A DNA stretch of 64,000 nt from Alligator mississippiensis. Its lineage: Eukaryota; Chordata; Crocodylia; Alligatoridae. The stretch spans positions 4,346,001 to 4,410,000 of the forward strand of contig NC_081828.1 of NCBI RefSeq assembly GCF_030867095.1. Direction: 5' to 3'. Below the pieces are notes generated by a model. That model was given only the letters and a program-made list of their open reading frames with translations, was not told the origin of the DNA and ran no database searches. The first letter of the stretch is position 1. The number at the start of each line of letters is the position of its first letter. Positions 1 through 9,779 of this stretch are shown piece by piece. The position numbers were made by a program, and so were the translations under genes.

Positions 1-2328
1 TACTCGGTTCTAGTCTCCTCCATACTCCCCCACGCCACGTTTTCTGTGCCCCTTCAGCATGCCATTCGTTAGTACAGATTACAAATTCTTCAAGGAAGGA
101 GACACGTGCTATTTATCTGCGTGATGGCCTCGATATGCTGGTGAGCACTGCAACGCCTGCCAGCTAACTATAGCTGCGGACTGCCGAAATGCACTTGCTT
201 CCACCGACAGAAACGCCTGCCATGTACTGCTTTCTTACATTGCATCTGGCGAGTAATAAGGCTTTAAAAACCTTTCAAGACCCCTCAAAAAAGAGGATGC
301 ACTGCAGAGTAGTGACATCTTTGTTGTTCTTAATTAATAGGTCACATACTCATATAGTAATTTTATTGTTATTATATAAAAATAAGGGATGTCAATTAAT
401 CACTGATAATGCACTTAATGCAAAAACAAATGAATGCATTATTTTTTTTTAAAGTTAATCACTGTTGCCTGGCTGTGCGTGCTGGGAGAAAAGCGGTCCC
501 TCCCCTCGCTGCTGCTGGGCGCCGGAGCTGTGGCAGGGCAGGGTGAGGTGTCTTCCCTTTCCATGGGGGAAGTGGGGCCTTTGAGGGTGGCGGGGAGCTC
601 TGTGGCCAGGCCAACAACACAGGGGCTGGTACTTGTGCTTGCAAGGGCCAGGCAGCCCCAGGAGATGCTGCTGGAGGGAGCAGGGGCGGTAGGTCAGGAG
701 TGAGAGGCACTGGCAGTGCCAGGCAGTTGCGGGTCAGGAGTGAGGTGTGCCCCTGACAGGTGTCCTCTTTTTTGGAATTGGAAATACGGTAACCCTAGTT
801 TTACCCTGTTCACTTACTGGTCTTAATCACTAGGTGTAAGTTAGCACAGTTCTACTCTGTTCTTATGGCACTGAGTTGTCACTGAAATCAACTGATTTGA
901 AATGACAGAAAAAACATCCAAAAATATTTATAATCAATTTGGATTCTATTACTGTTTAACTGATTAAAATTGTGATTAATTGCAACTTTTTAATCTCACG
1001 ATTAATCACAATTATTTTAATTGACAGCCCTAAATATATAGTGTTTATATACTGCAATTGCGTTGCTATTATTTACATTTCTTGATATTAGATATCTTCT
1101 ATGGCACACAAACATTATATCGTAAAAAACATGGAAAACGTGGAGACTGCAGAGTCAAGACATCAAGTAATTGGGAAAGGACAGAATTATAGTTACCAGT
1201 ATAATTTCATTTCACCCCCACTGTGAATGCACTAGGATACAGGCTTGTATTATATATTCACACCCCACCCCGGGAAAGCATCTTACTGCAGAGGATGGAC
1301 ACAGCTCAACTCATGAACAACTATTCAGTATTTTGTTTTAATAGGGCTTTTTTTACTGCACAGTATTCCTATCACGGTCTGAAGAGAACTATTTGTGTCC
1401 TCAATGCTTTTCCCTGACACTCATCAGCGCAGAGGCTCAGCAGTTCACAAATATTTTCTAACCACTGTTTTGGGGGAAAAGTGCTATTATTTCTATATTC
1501 TATATGGAGGGCTGAGGTCAGCAAGATTTTAAGTTTAAACGTGTCCACTAATTCTGGGTGTCTGGTTGGAAACACCTTGAACCTGACTTTTCAGAGCACT
1601 TTATAAATACTTGTTACATTCAAAGCACTGCTCTAATACATGCCTGTTATAGAGGTGAACACTCGGTGCCTCTATAAATCAGACCTCAGGGTCTCCAGTC
1701 AGGCATCAAGAAAATAAGAAACACACCACTGAGGACTGTCTGTTTACAAGATGTGATTAGCATCACACAGGAAGTCTGTGGCGGAAGCAGAGGGGACAAT
1801 TTCAGCCTGAGGTAACCAGCCAACAAGGAAATTTCAACTCAAACATTTGAGTTTAGTAGTTATAAGCAACCGTCAACAGGGTGCCATAAGATTGCCTGAT
1901 GTTTCCCATTAACACTCAATAATTTCATGCAAGCCCGGTGCTCCATGCCGACATATGCGAGACTTAGTTTTAATGCCACTGCAGAAGAACAGAGGCTGAA
2001 GCCACAGAAATGGCCCGGTCTGAAAAGCAGTGATTTGGAAGATGCACAAACTGCAGCCTGCATATATACACACGGGGTCTGTTCCAAAGAGCACTGGAGT
2101 CAATAGAAACCTATCAAGCCTGGCTTTCGTATTACTGAACTTCCACGCCAGGCTATGCCCCATCGTCCTGCCATGGAAGCTGGTGTTCAGGATCTCTTTC
2201 ATTAAGTGATTGGTTGTTGGGTTTTTTGTTTAGAGACGATGCACACAAAGGAGCAGAGAGAAGCTTGTCTGGCAAAGCCTTTCTGTGCTGACCTCCACTG
2301 TGTACACTTTGTTGAGAGAGCTACTTAC
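1..2328 (-). other. ATPAF1 intron 5 (partial)
   Basis: No further ATPAF1 exon could be recognised here: none of the minus-strand frames continues the human-like sequence after AVIP. The stretch holds the Harbinger-like MITE listed separately and otherwise AT-rich unique-looking intron. Short open frames in it are chance or lie inside the MITE. Confidence 0.7.
386..1030. mobile_element. Harbinger-like non-autonomous DNA element (MITE)
   Basis: The left end GGGATGTCAATTAATCAC and the reverse complement of the right end, GGGCTGTCAATTAA, form terminal inverted repeats. They are flanked on both sides by TAA (383-385 and 1031-1033), the 3-bp TWA target duplication typical of PIF/Harbinger elements. 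The termini are AT-rich, but 470-760 is a GC-rich core that looks foreign to them. No transposase is encoded. Family assignment rests on the ends and target site only. Confidence 0.6.
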
Positions 2329-5300
2329 AGGAATTACGGCATAAATAGTATCTTTTGAAGAAAAATGCTGATTCCAAATCTGTAAGAAAGGAGGGAAATT
2401 AGATTTAATAGAGATCAAAACAAGCATATATAAGATTCATGTTTCTTTAACAGTGTTCATTAGTTAACCTATCCTGGCTTGCAAGCATTTACAACCAAGG
2501 GCCATTTTTCATATACGTTTTGCTCGATGCCTATAGCAGGAAGGCTATAATCTCTTTTTATGGAAAAGTTCTAAGACTAATGGTAGCAGATGGCCTATTA
2601 GGCGCTCTCACATTGTGCGATAAAGGAGACTGGATTAGATTGGCCCATTATGGAATTCATGTGCTTATGATGTACATTTTTGGCAACGCGCTGCCTTATG
2701 CCACAGATTTAGAAATGGTTGCCCCCAGTTTGTTAGTTAGAAGTGCTTCTGACCAGGTATCTTATAACAATATGCTGCATAAGGTTCTTCTTGAATAAGG
2801 AATATATAAATACTTCCCCCATGAGATTTTGGGGGGGGGGGGGGAGGGTTTCCATTTAATACAGAACCTTTGAATTTACTGCTGCCTTTCTTCTGAGGAC
2901 TTTGAAACTTTTTATAAAGATGGTTTGGTACCGATATTTCCATTACTCGTATGAAGATGGTGACTTGCATGAACTGTCCCGAGCCACTAATAAACTCCGT
3001 GACAGCTATAAATAAAACCTGCAGGCCCACACCTCTTTTCCAACTGCCAAATAATCCTCTCTCCCTGTAACCTGTTCTGACTAATCACATTTCTCTACAG
3101 GCTGTTTAAACAATAAAATCTGGAAGTGTATTTTTGTCCCTAGCAACCTGGTGCGCACAAAGTTTCCTCTTGCGTCTCGTTGCTTTGAATATAATGAGCA
3201 AACAGAGAAACTAGGGGAGAGTTGGCCTGCTTCAGAGATGTAGAATGGAAGGAGATATCTTCCCCCGCAAAATAAAAGGGAATCTGGATCTCAGTGTAAT
3301 GCCGATAACTGCATCAGGAAATCAACCTTTAGTCCTAACTTACTTTAAAAAAAAAAAGAAAAATTTGCTTTCATTTACTCACCTTAAGCAGTTAGTACTA
3401 GTGAAAAGGTACCGGATTGATAGTCATGGATGCCAGCAACTAAAGGGATTCAGCACAGGAAACACTGCCTACCTCCAAACTGCCTCACCAACATGCTTTA
3501 ACGCTAATTGAATGGTTTTTCTGCTCAGTCCTGTCACAACCCAAAGTTGTGATTTTTTGTTTTCGGTACTGCTAAATTATTTTCCCGCTAAATTGCAGCT
3601 TCTTTGCACGGTAGAGTTTTCTGCTGCAGAAGAGAACCCCGGTGCAACGGAGTATTTCCCGCCAACTTGTAGTTTTCTTTGCATGGTGCATTTCTTTTTG
3701 CATCTAAGAAATGCTCGGTGCAAAGAGTTCCCGCCATTTGTATAGGAATTCGTGCCACATTATTGGCCGGTTCTAATACATGCACACGTGGCGGCTAGTG
3801 ATTGGCTTGCTAGCTGTATAAAGAGCTTGGGTGGTTTCTGCCCAAGTTGGAGAGAGAGAAAAACTGGAGAGAGGAGGAGGAACTGGAGAACTCACCAGGA
3901 GGAGGAGACTTCATGCTGTGTGAAGATCTCTAAGCGCTGCAGATGCTTACGGACCCAACGCATCTCTTAAAAGGCAACAGAGGTCTAAACAGCCTCTGGC
4001 CTCTCCCCGTCGCCAAGCGCAATCCTAGACGTATCCCTTTTCCTATATACTAAATATTCGAACCCGCAGAGCTTCAACAACTCCGTGGGAGGGAACCGAA
4101 CCGAACCCACGGAGCTTCAACAACTCCGGGGGATAGAAACTACCGAACCCGCGGAGCTTCAACAACTCCGGGGGATAGAAACTACCGAACCCGCGGAGCT
4201 TCAACAACTCCGGGGGATAGAAACTACCGAACCCGCAGAGCTTCAACAACTCCGGGGCTAGAACGAATTTGTCATAGTCCTCTAACGAGGATTTAAGCAG
4301 AGCTGTGCCTGGAAAAGTGTCCAGCCTACACCACGACCATCTTTGGTGTAAGTAAACAATCTTTAAATCAACCACTACGCGTCCGTAACTAATTCTAGTT
4401 CACCCCCGGTCTTCTCCAGCCCCGCGTGCCCGGGCTGCTGGTCACAGCCCGCGTGCGCAAAGACGGGCCTGGCTCGCCCCCAGCCCGCACAAGTCCTATC
4501 GCCACACACGTTCAGTGGCTGGAACGCTGCAAGGGTCACTGAAGGCAACTGTTTGCTAATCAGGTCTGGACACAAATTACAGATCAGCCCAAAGGTGGAG
4601 TATTCCATGTACCCCATTTACCTATTCAAGACAAATTTGATTTTCTCAAAGCAAGGAACCTTTGCAGCTATTCTTCCAACTTACAATATCTTATGTAAAG
4701 TATTCATCAGCCTAGTTTCAGAATGAGAACAACATTTAAATGGAAGATGTTTCAATTAAACTCATCACCTGTTTTATTTCCTCTGCTGTTTTGTCTTTCA
4801 CCATCTCAACATTCAGTACCGAATCAAGCGTCTGCAACAAAAAACACAAGGAATTTAGCATGAAAGTGGGGTAGCACAAAAGTATACACGTCTGTGTACA
4901 AATCCAGGCTGCAGTTACAGATGGCATCTCTATACCTTCATACTTTTAACTGTCAAAAATAGCCCTATAAGAAAAAGAAGTGGAGGTATACACTGAACTA
5001 TGTTACTGAAAGAGTACTCGCATCAAGTTATAGCGTTTATTTAGGTTCAGGTCTACAGTTTCTAATTGTAATATGCCTCATGAGATTGTAAAATGTGTTG
5101 AGAATTTTCCCCTTCTACCATCACCTGAACGTGCCCTGCTGGTAGCTTTCACAATGCAGAAATCACTGCCAGACTGAAACGTTAACGCAGGATAGTCCCT
5201 TGGAAGCAACTCCCCAGGCTGGACGATGGAGATCCCCCATCAACACTAATGGGAGCTTAACCTTCTGCGATGGATTTGTTTGTATGGAAAATATGTCCCC

Positions 5301-7401
5301 AGACTAGACAGAACTTCCAATATTTCACAGGAAAAAAAGGACTAGATTTGAAACCACTGAAACGCCCTGGGTTTAAGACTTCGGGACAATTTCAGTTGCA
5401 CAAGATTATCCTAAAATGAGATGCAAAGCAGGGAACTGTGGATGATTATATCCTGTGCAACCATTCATCACTAAGTTTTGAAGGCGCAGGCTAGAAAAAG
5501 CACTTGGCTGGGATGGTTTAGACCGGGACGAGCCTTCTCTGAGCAGGGATGAGATGGTTTAGACTGGGACGAGCCTTCTCTGAGCAGGGATTTTGGGCTA
5601 GAAGTCCTCTTGAGGGCCCTTTCAGCACTGCTCTTCTAGGATTCAATTTGGCCAAAGCATAATGCACCATTTACAATCAATCTCCGTGTTGGAACAACAG
5701 GAATAACATACCTTGATATTTAAGTCCACTGTATCCTACCTTATGTTTTGTGAATCCGCCCTTTAATGTCTTTGTACCTGACGATTCTGCCTAAAAAAAA
5801 AACACCAAAGACTACTGGGTAAAGCCTGCTTTAATCTGACGAGCATAACCTGTCCACTTACAAAATCTTTTCAGCACTGTCCTGAGACAAAAGAAAAAGC
5901 TAAAGATTTTCAGATGCCACAAACAACCAACTGCAGTCAAAGGGGCACTGACGTGGCCCAAAACTGGACCTCAAGCTTTCCATTACGTCGAGGAATTCAC
6001 AACCAAGACACCATTCCTCAGATTCTCTGTTTTTGGGACCACACAAAGCAATGCAAATAAGCAAGAAACCAGAGAAGGGCATCCACATCATAGCCATACT
6101 GGTTTAAAGGAAAAACGAATCGGAACTGGTGGGAGTGGGGATCTCTTTCATTACACCAACTAGATGTTTGCAAAAGAGAAATTAAAGAATTTTCTTTGCA
6201 AACATCTAGTTGGTGTAATAAAAGAGATCCCCACTCCCACGAGTCCCAATGCCAGAAACCAGAGAAGTAATTAATTCTCTGCTAAGCTGCTAACTCTCCC
6301 CTTGCAGATACAAATTACTGAATGGCTCAGAGCTGACTTAACGATGGGGATTCCAGCACTTGAGATTGTTCTGCTTGGACACGGGCCAATAAAACCAAGT
6401 AGCTGCGTACCAGCAATATGCGTGAGCAACAGTTTTCCCCTCACGTGGAACGATAAACGATGGGCTCGTTAGCGAGGATATGAGAAGGCTGCTTTTGAAT
6501 CTCCTCCAACAGGAGACACTACCCTTTTCACACACTCCCTAAATAGCAAACCCAGACAGTTTCCGTCCCAGGCGATTCCCGTTCCAGAATCAGATTCTTA
6601 AAGAAGGACAATAACGTCAAGCCACGATACGGAAATAAACAGGACACAAATGAGGCAGACAACGAGCCTTACCTTTTCGTCCATATATTTCATAAATTCC
6701 ACTTGTTTGCAATACCCCACCGGCTGCTTTTTCAACGCGTTTAGTTTCTCCAGACGCGACTCAAAAAGTTCTGGATCGGCACTGAAACAAAGAGGAAACG
6801 ATCAGTCGACCTGCGCGGTCATGGGCGTGTTGTGAAAACCAGCTCACCGCCGCCACGCTTTCCCTTTTCATCCCCTTTCAGGGCTTCCCACAGGAAGGGC
6901 TAATCCCGACGGCTGCACCCACCCAGCTGGGACACGCTTCCCCCACAGCGCCCTGCCCACCCACCCACCCCCTCAGGGCTCTGCTGTCCTCCACGCCCCG
7001 CCCTGCCCCAGCCCCCACACAACCCCTTCCAAATCCCTCTCCCCCCCAACTGACCCCGCCCCTCCCCAGGCCCCTCCCCTTTCCTAAGCACCACCCCCCC
7101 TCCCTTGGCTCCTCCCCCACAACGCCCCCCTCTGAAGAGCGCTGCTTCTCTCCCCACAGCCCCATCGCGCCGCAGGCCCCGCCCACCTGCGCAGCGCGCG
7201 CAGGCGGTGCCGGTACTTGTGGTGGAAGCGGTTCTCGTCCAGGCCCGCGTCCGCGTCGCCGCCGGCCCCCCGCGCCGCCAGCCCCGGCCCCGGGCCCGGC
7301 CCCGGGCCCAGCGGGCGGGCGGGCGGCGAGAGCAGGCCCAGCGGGCGCAGCGCGGCCCGGCTCCGCGCCCGCCACGGCCCGCACAGCTGCTGCAGCGCCA
7401 T
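2329..7401 (-). CDS. ATPAF1: ATPAF1, ATP synthase mitochondrial F1 complex assembly factor 1 (exons 1-5; gene continues past the left edge)
   Basis: ATPAF1 (yeast Atp11 orthologue) is a mitochondrial matrix chaperone that holds free F1 beta subunits during ATP synthase assembly. Five exons read on the minus strand: 7187-7401, 6673-6781, 5740-5790, 4769-4831 and 2329-2379, all with AG/GT borders and matching phases, giving residues 1-163. Exon 1 starts at the ATG at 7399-7401 and encodes an arginine-rich, acid-free leader (MALQQLCGPWRARSRAALR), as expected for mitochondrial import, then a proline/glycine-rich linker and ENRFHHKYRHRLRALR. Exon 2 has FESRLEK and KKQPVGY, exon 3 GGFTKHK, exon 4 NVEMVKDKTAEEIKQ, and exon 5 IWNQHFSSKDTIYAVIP. 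All align in order with the human protein as remembered. The remaining C-terminal exons were not found in 1-2328 and must lie to the left. The CpG-rich first exon suggests a housekeeping promoter. Confidence 0.95.
2380..3509. other. ATPAF1 intron 4, right-hand part of the gene's 3' side, without recognised elements
   Basis: Between exon 5 (ending at 2379) and the candidate LTR no exon, RNA gene or recognisable transposon is visible. A run of 15 G with one break lies at about 2830-2844. The 92-residue plus-strand frame at 2520-2798 has no recognisable domain and is taken as chance. Confidence 0.5.
3510..4388 (+). mobile_element. Candidate solo LTR of an unclassified LTR retroelement (fossil)
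   Basis: This 0.88-kb block in ATPAF1 intron 4 is bounded by the same six bases, CTAATT, at 3504-3509 and 4389-4394, a plausible target duplication. It contains a TATA-like box (GTATAAAG near 3817) and, near its right end, a short AT-rich stretch that could be a polyadenylation region. No coding region is present, so if it is an LTR it is solitary. The ends are not clean TG..CA, so family and even class stay open; another kind of insertion is possible. Confidence 0.35.
4062..4265. repeat. 42-bp tandem repeat, about 4.8 copies
   Basis: The unit begins CGAACCCGCGGAGCTTCAAC and repeats at about 4070, 4104, 4146, 4188 and 4230; the central copies are nearly identical and the outer ones diverged. 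A 42-bp unit keeps frame, so the minus strand shows a repeated 14-residue peptide (ELLKLRGFGSF...), which is a by-product and not a gene. It lies inside the candidate LTR. Confidence 0.85.
5480..5650 (+). repeat. CR1-type 3' tail fragment with a local tandem duplication
   Basis: GGGCTAGAAGTCCTC followed by AGGGCCCTTTCAGC and CTAGGATTC resembles the decayed 3' end of a CR1 LINE on the plus strand. Just before it, a segment of about 45 bp (GATGGTTTAGACCGGGACGA...) is repeated almost exactly at about 5514 and 5551. It is within ATPAF1 intron 3. Confidence 0.5.
6129..6240. repeat. Fold-back element: 46-bp inverted repeats around a 20-bp spacer
   Basis: The left arm 6129-6174 (GTGGGAGTGGGGATCTCTTT...) and the right arm 6195-6240 are reverse complements apart from one or two bases. 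The inner half of the arm, ATTACACCAACTAGATGTTTG, is close to the sequence of other repeats in this window (8358-8410, 10186, 45671, 58668), so this looks like an interspersed repeat folded on itself. It lies in ATPAF1 intron 2. Confidence 0.85.
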
Positions 7402-7480
7402 CGCCCCTCCCCCTCCGCCGCCGCGCTAGTGCGCACGCGCACGGGGCCTGCGCAGTCAGGCCGGGCCCTGCGGATACGCG
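6850..7480. promoter_or_regulatory. CpG-rich promoter region of ATPAF1 (possibly shared with TEX38)
   Basis: The block is strongly GC-rich and unusually dense in CG dinucleotides from about 7180 to 7480, covering ATPAF1 exon 1 and the bases upstream of its ATG. No clear TATA box is present. In human, TEX38 starts divergently from beside ATPAF1, so this may be a shared promoter; that is inference. The open frames on both strands at 6878-7557 reflect GC composition. Confidence 0.7.
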
Positions 7481-7487
7481 CACACCC

Positions 7488-8031
7488 ACTTGGGTGTAAA
7501 TTTGCTACGTGCGTGGTGGCAGGTTTACACCCGAGTAGTTTGCTACGTGCATGGTAGCAAATTTACACCCGAGTAGTTTGCTACGTGCATGGTGGCAAGT
7601 TTACACCCGAGTAGTTTGCTACGTGCATGGTGGCAAATTTACACCCGAGTAGTTTGCTACGTGCATGGTGGCAAGTTTACACCCGAGTAGTTTGCTACGT
7701 GCACGGTGGCAAGTTTACACCCGAGTAGTTTGCTACGTGCATGGTGGCAAATTTACACCCGAGTAGTTTGCTACGTGCATGGTGGCAAGTTTACACCCGA
7801 GTAGTTTGCTACGTGCACGGTGGCAAGTTTACACCCGAGTAGTTTGCTACGTGCATGGTAGCAAATTTACACCCGAGTAGTTTGCTACGTGCATGGTAGC
7901 AAATTTACACCCGAGTAGTTTGCTACGTGCATGGTAGCAAATTTACACCTGAGTAGTTTGCTATGTGCATGGTGGCAAATTCACACCCGAGTAATTTGCT
8001 ATGTGCATGGTGGCAAATTTACACCCGAGTA
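7488..8031. repeat. 38-bp minisatellite, about 14 copies, each with a small hairpin
   Basis: Repeats of TTTACACCCGAGTAGTTTGC followed by TACGTGCATGGTAGCAAA run without spacers from just upstream of ATPAF1. Copies differ mainly at GGTAGC/GGTGGC, GCATGG/GCACGG and a few C/T changes at the far end. In the GTAGC copies TTTGCTAC and GTAGCAAA pair perfectly around a 7-nt loop. The first unit is partly inverted (CTTGGGTGTAAA against TTTACACCCGAG), suggesting that the array grew from a short palindromic element. It is not a CRISPR array. Confidence 0.95.
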
Positions 8032-8136
8032 CTTACTGCACGCTAAAGCACTTGTAGACACCTTCCGGCGCAGTCCCCTTGCGTGCATGGACTGACTCGG
8101 GACAGGTATCCGGGTTGTAGCTGTATTGGTCTAGAG

Positions 8137-8312
8137 CAGTGGTTCCCAAACTGTGACAGATTGCGCACCACCAATTTAAAACGATACGACCTTAAGGATC
8201 GCCAGCAAACTTTTGTCGTATAAAGTAATTATAATAGATCTGTTAATATGCGCTACGGACAGGGTGTCTGCGTACCACTGGTGGCACCTGCACCGCAGAT
8301 TGGGAACTCCGG
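8137..8312. mobile_element. hAT (Charlie-like) MITE
   Basis: It begins CAGTGGTTCCCAAACTGTGA and ends with a partly matching inverse (GATTGGGAACTCCGG). The flanks GTCTAGAG (8129-8136) and GTCTAGGG (8313-8320) differ by one base and fit the NTCTAGAN target preference of Charlie-type hAT elements. The interior is shared with the copy at 9569-9779. No transposase is encoded. Confidence 0.75.
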
Positions 8313-8341
8313 GTCTAGGGGAAAAAGCACTCAGGACTAGT

Positions 8342-8430
8342 GGTAGAGGTGATGTTTTATTAGATCTAGATTTTTGCAATTTTTTTTGCAAAAATCTAGT
8401 TGGTCTAATAAGCAATATCTGTGTACCTCT
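8342..8430. repeat. Second fold-back element, related to 6129-6240
   Basis: CTAGATTTTTGCAA and TTGCAAAAATCTAG form the core palindrome (8358-8410). It extends outward, less perfectly, through TATTAGA / TTGGTCTAATA and GGTAGAGGTGAT / GTACCTCTCCC. The shared motif TTGGTCTAATA and TTTGCAA loop tie it to the fold-back in ATPAF1 intron 2. Confidence 0.75.
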
Positions 8431-8569
8431 CCCAAAAGCCCTGACTGACTTGGGGGGAACTTTGGTCCCAAGCTGGTGTGCACGCAGTGTTACTGTGCTG
8501 TAGATGCTGGTATAAAAACTGCAGTAAGTTACTGCGCAGTAAATGCATGTGTAGATGCACCCATAGGCT

Positions 8570-9240
8570 CCTAGAGCAGAGGGGCTGGACGAGGCCTGCA
8601 GAGGTCCCATGTAGTCCAGCTCTGGGCCTGAGGCAGGATGGGCCGTGTCCAAGCCATCCCAGACAAACCCATCATCTTTTTTTGGAAAATGCCCATCACG
8701 CCTGACCAAGCGCCGGACATCACACCTGACCCGACCACAGGCAAAGCAGGGGGACCGCGGTGGCTAACGTCCTGCTGCTGTAAAAGGCTCATAGATGCTC
8801 AAGAGACCCCAAGTAGACGCCTTGCCCCAGCTGGAGGAACGCAACCCCCCAATCAGTCCCAATCTGCCCAGGAAGGAAGATCCTTTCCTGACCCCCAATG
8901 GGGCATCAATCTGACCCTGAGTGGAGAGGCAAGACCCCCTCACCAGGACCCTGCAGGTTTGTCAGCACTGCACGGGGGTGACTTCACGCTCTCCCCAGTA
9001 GGGTGTCGCTGAGGTTTTATGCCGTTCCTGGTGGGGCGTTGCTGAAGTTTTATGCCCCTCCAGTGGGTGCCACTGTGGGTCTGGCTTGGGGCAACGTGGT
9101 ACCTGCTATTGTTGCACGGTGACAACCTAGAACGCCCAAGCGGCGGCAGTTCTGTGCCGCCCACGGCCGCAGCTGGGATCACAGTCTCCTTCCTTCCCTT
9201 CTTCAGGCCAGGGGTGGGAACCAGCGCAAGCCTCTGATGC
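8570..9240 (-). mobile_element. CR1 LINE 3' untranslated fragment
   Basis: GGGGCTGGACGAGGCCTGCA and GGTCCCATGTAGTCCAGCTC are the reverse complement of a CR1 3' end. The rest resembles the same part of the longer minus-strand CR1 at 26577-28915 (for example ACCCCCTCACCAGGACC). No coding part remains. Just before it, 8470-8570 carries a GTAGATGC-type MITE end also seen near 52625 and 55710. Confidence 0.6.
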
Positions 9241-9568
9241 ACCAAGAGCGTTTGTGGGCCAACAATGGTTATCCCCAGCAGTGAGTACAGTGCTTATTTT
9301 CTTATAAATCTTGTAGTACCTCTCCCCACCCCTTGAAGTACTGAATGACGTGACAAGAGCAGACCAGTGACCAGCAACTGAGATCAAGTGAAAAAGACAA
9401 TACTATGCTGCCATCGGCCATCCCACGTAGCACTGCTTGATATGAAACACAGTCGCTGTTACCCAGTATAATAGCTCTAACCTTGAGACAGGCAATCCCC
9501 CTCCGAGAAAAATTAAGAAGGTTGTGGTAACAAGCAATGACCCGAAGAGGCAGCGTTTCCATCTCCGG

Positions 9569-9779
9569 CAGCGGTTCCCAAACTCGGACTGATTGCACAC
9601 CACCCATTTAAAACGATACAACCTTCAGGACCGCCAGCAAATTGTTCAGTGCCACCTTAAGTACTGCCAACACATTTTTTGTCGTATAAAGTAATTAAAA
9701 TAAATCTGTTAACACGTACCCACGGACAGGTTGTCTGTGTACCGTTGCTGGCACGCGTACCGCAGATTGGGGACCGCTG
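9569..9779. mobile_element. hAT (Charlie-like) MITE, same family as 8137-8312
   Basis: It starts CAGCGGTTCCCAAACTCGGA and ends GATTGGGGACCGCTG, a good terminal inverted repeat. Internally it shares AATTTAAAACGATAC, TTTTTGTCGTATAAAGTAAT and the CGGACAGG..GTCTG..GTACC segment with 8137-8312, with about 35 extra bases in the middle. Target duplications are not clear. Confidence 0.75.

Noticed and set aside
434-710. Paired open frames of 83-89 codons
   Set aside because: They lie in the GC-rich core of the Harbinger-like MITE and have no homology.
6878-7557. Overlapping open frames of 100-203 codons on both strands
   Set aside because: They are typical of CpG-island composition. Only the ATPAF1 exon 1 frame has homology and a working donor.
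7488-8031. Regularly spaced short repeats resembling a CRISPR array
   Set aside because: The units are directly adjacent with no variable spacers, and the DNA is vertebrate.
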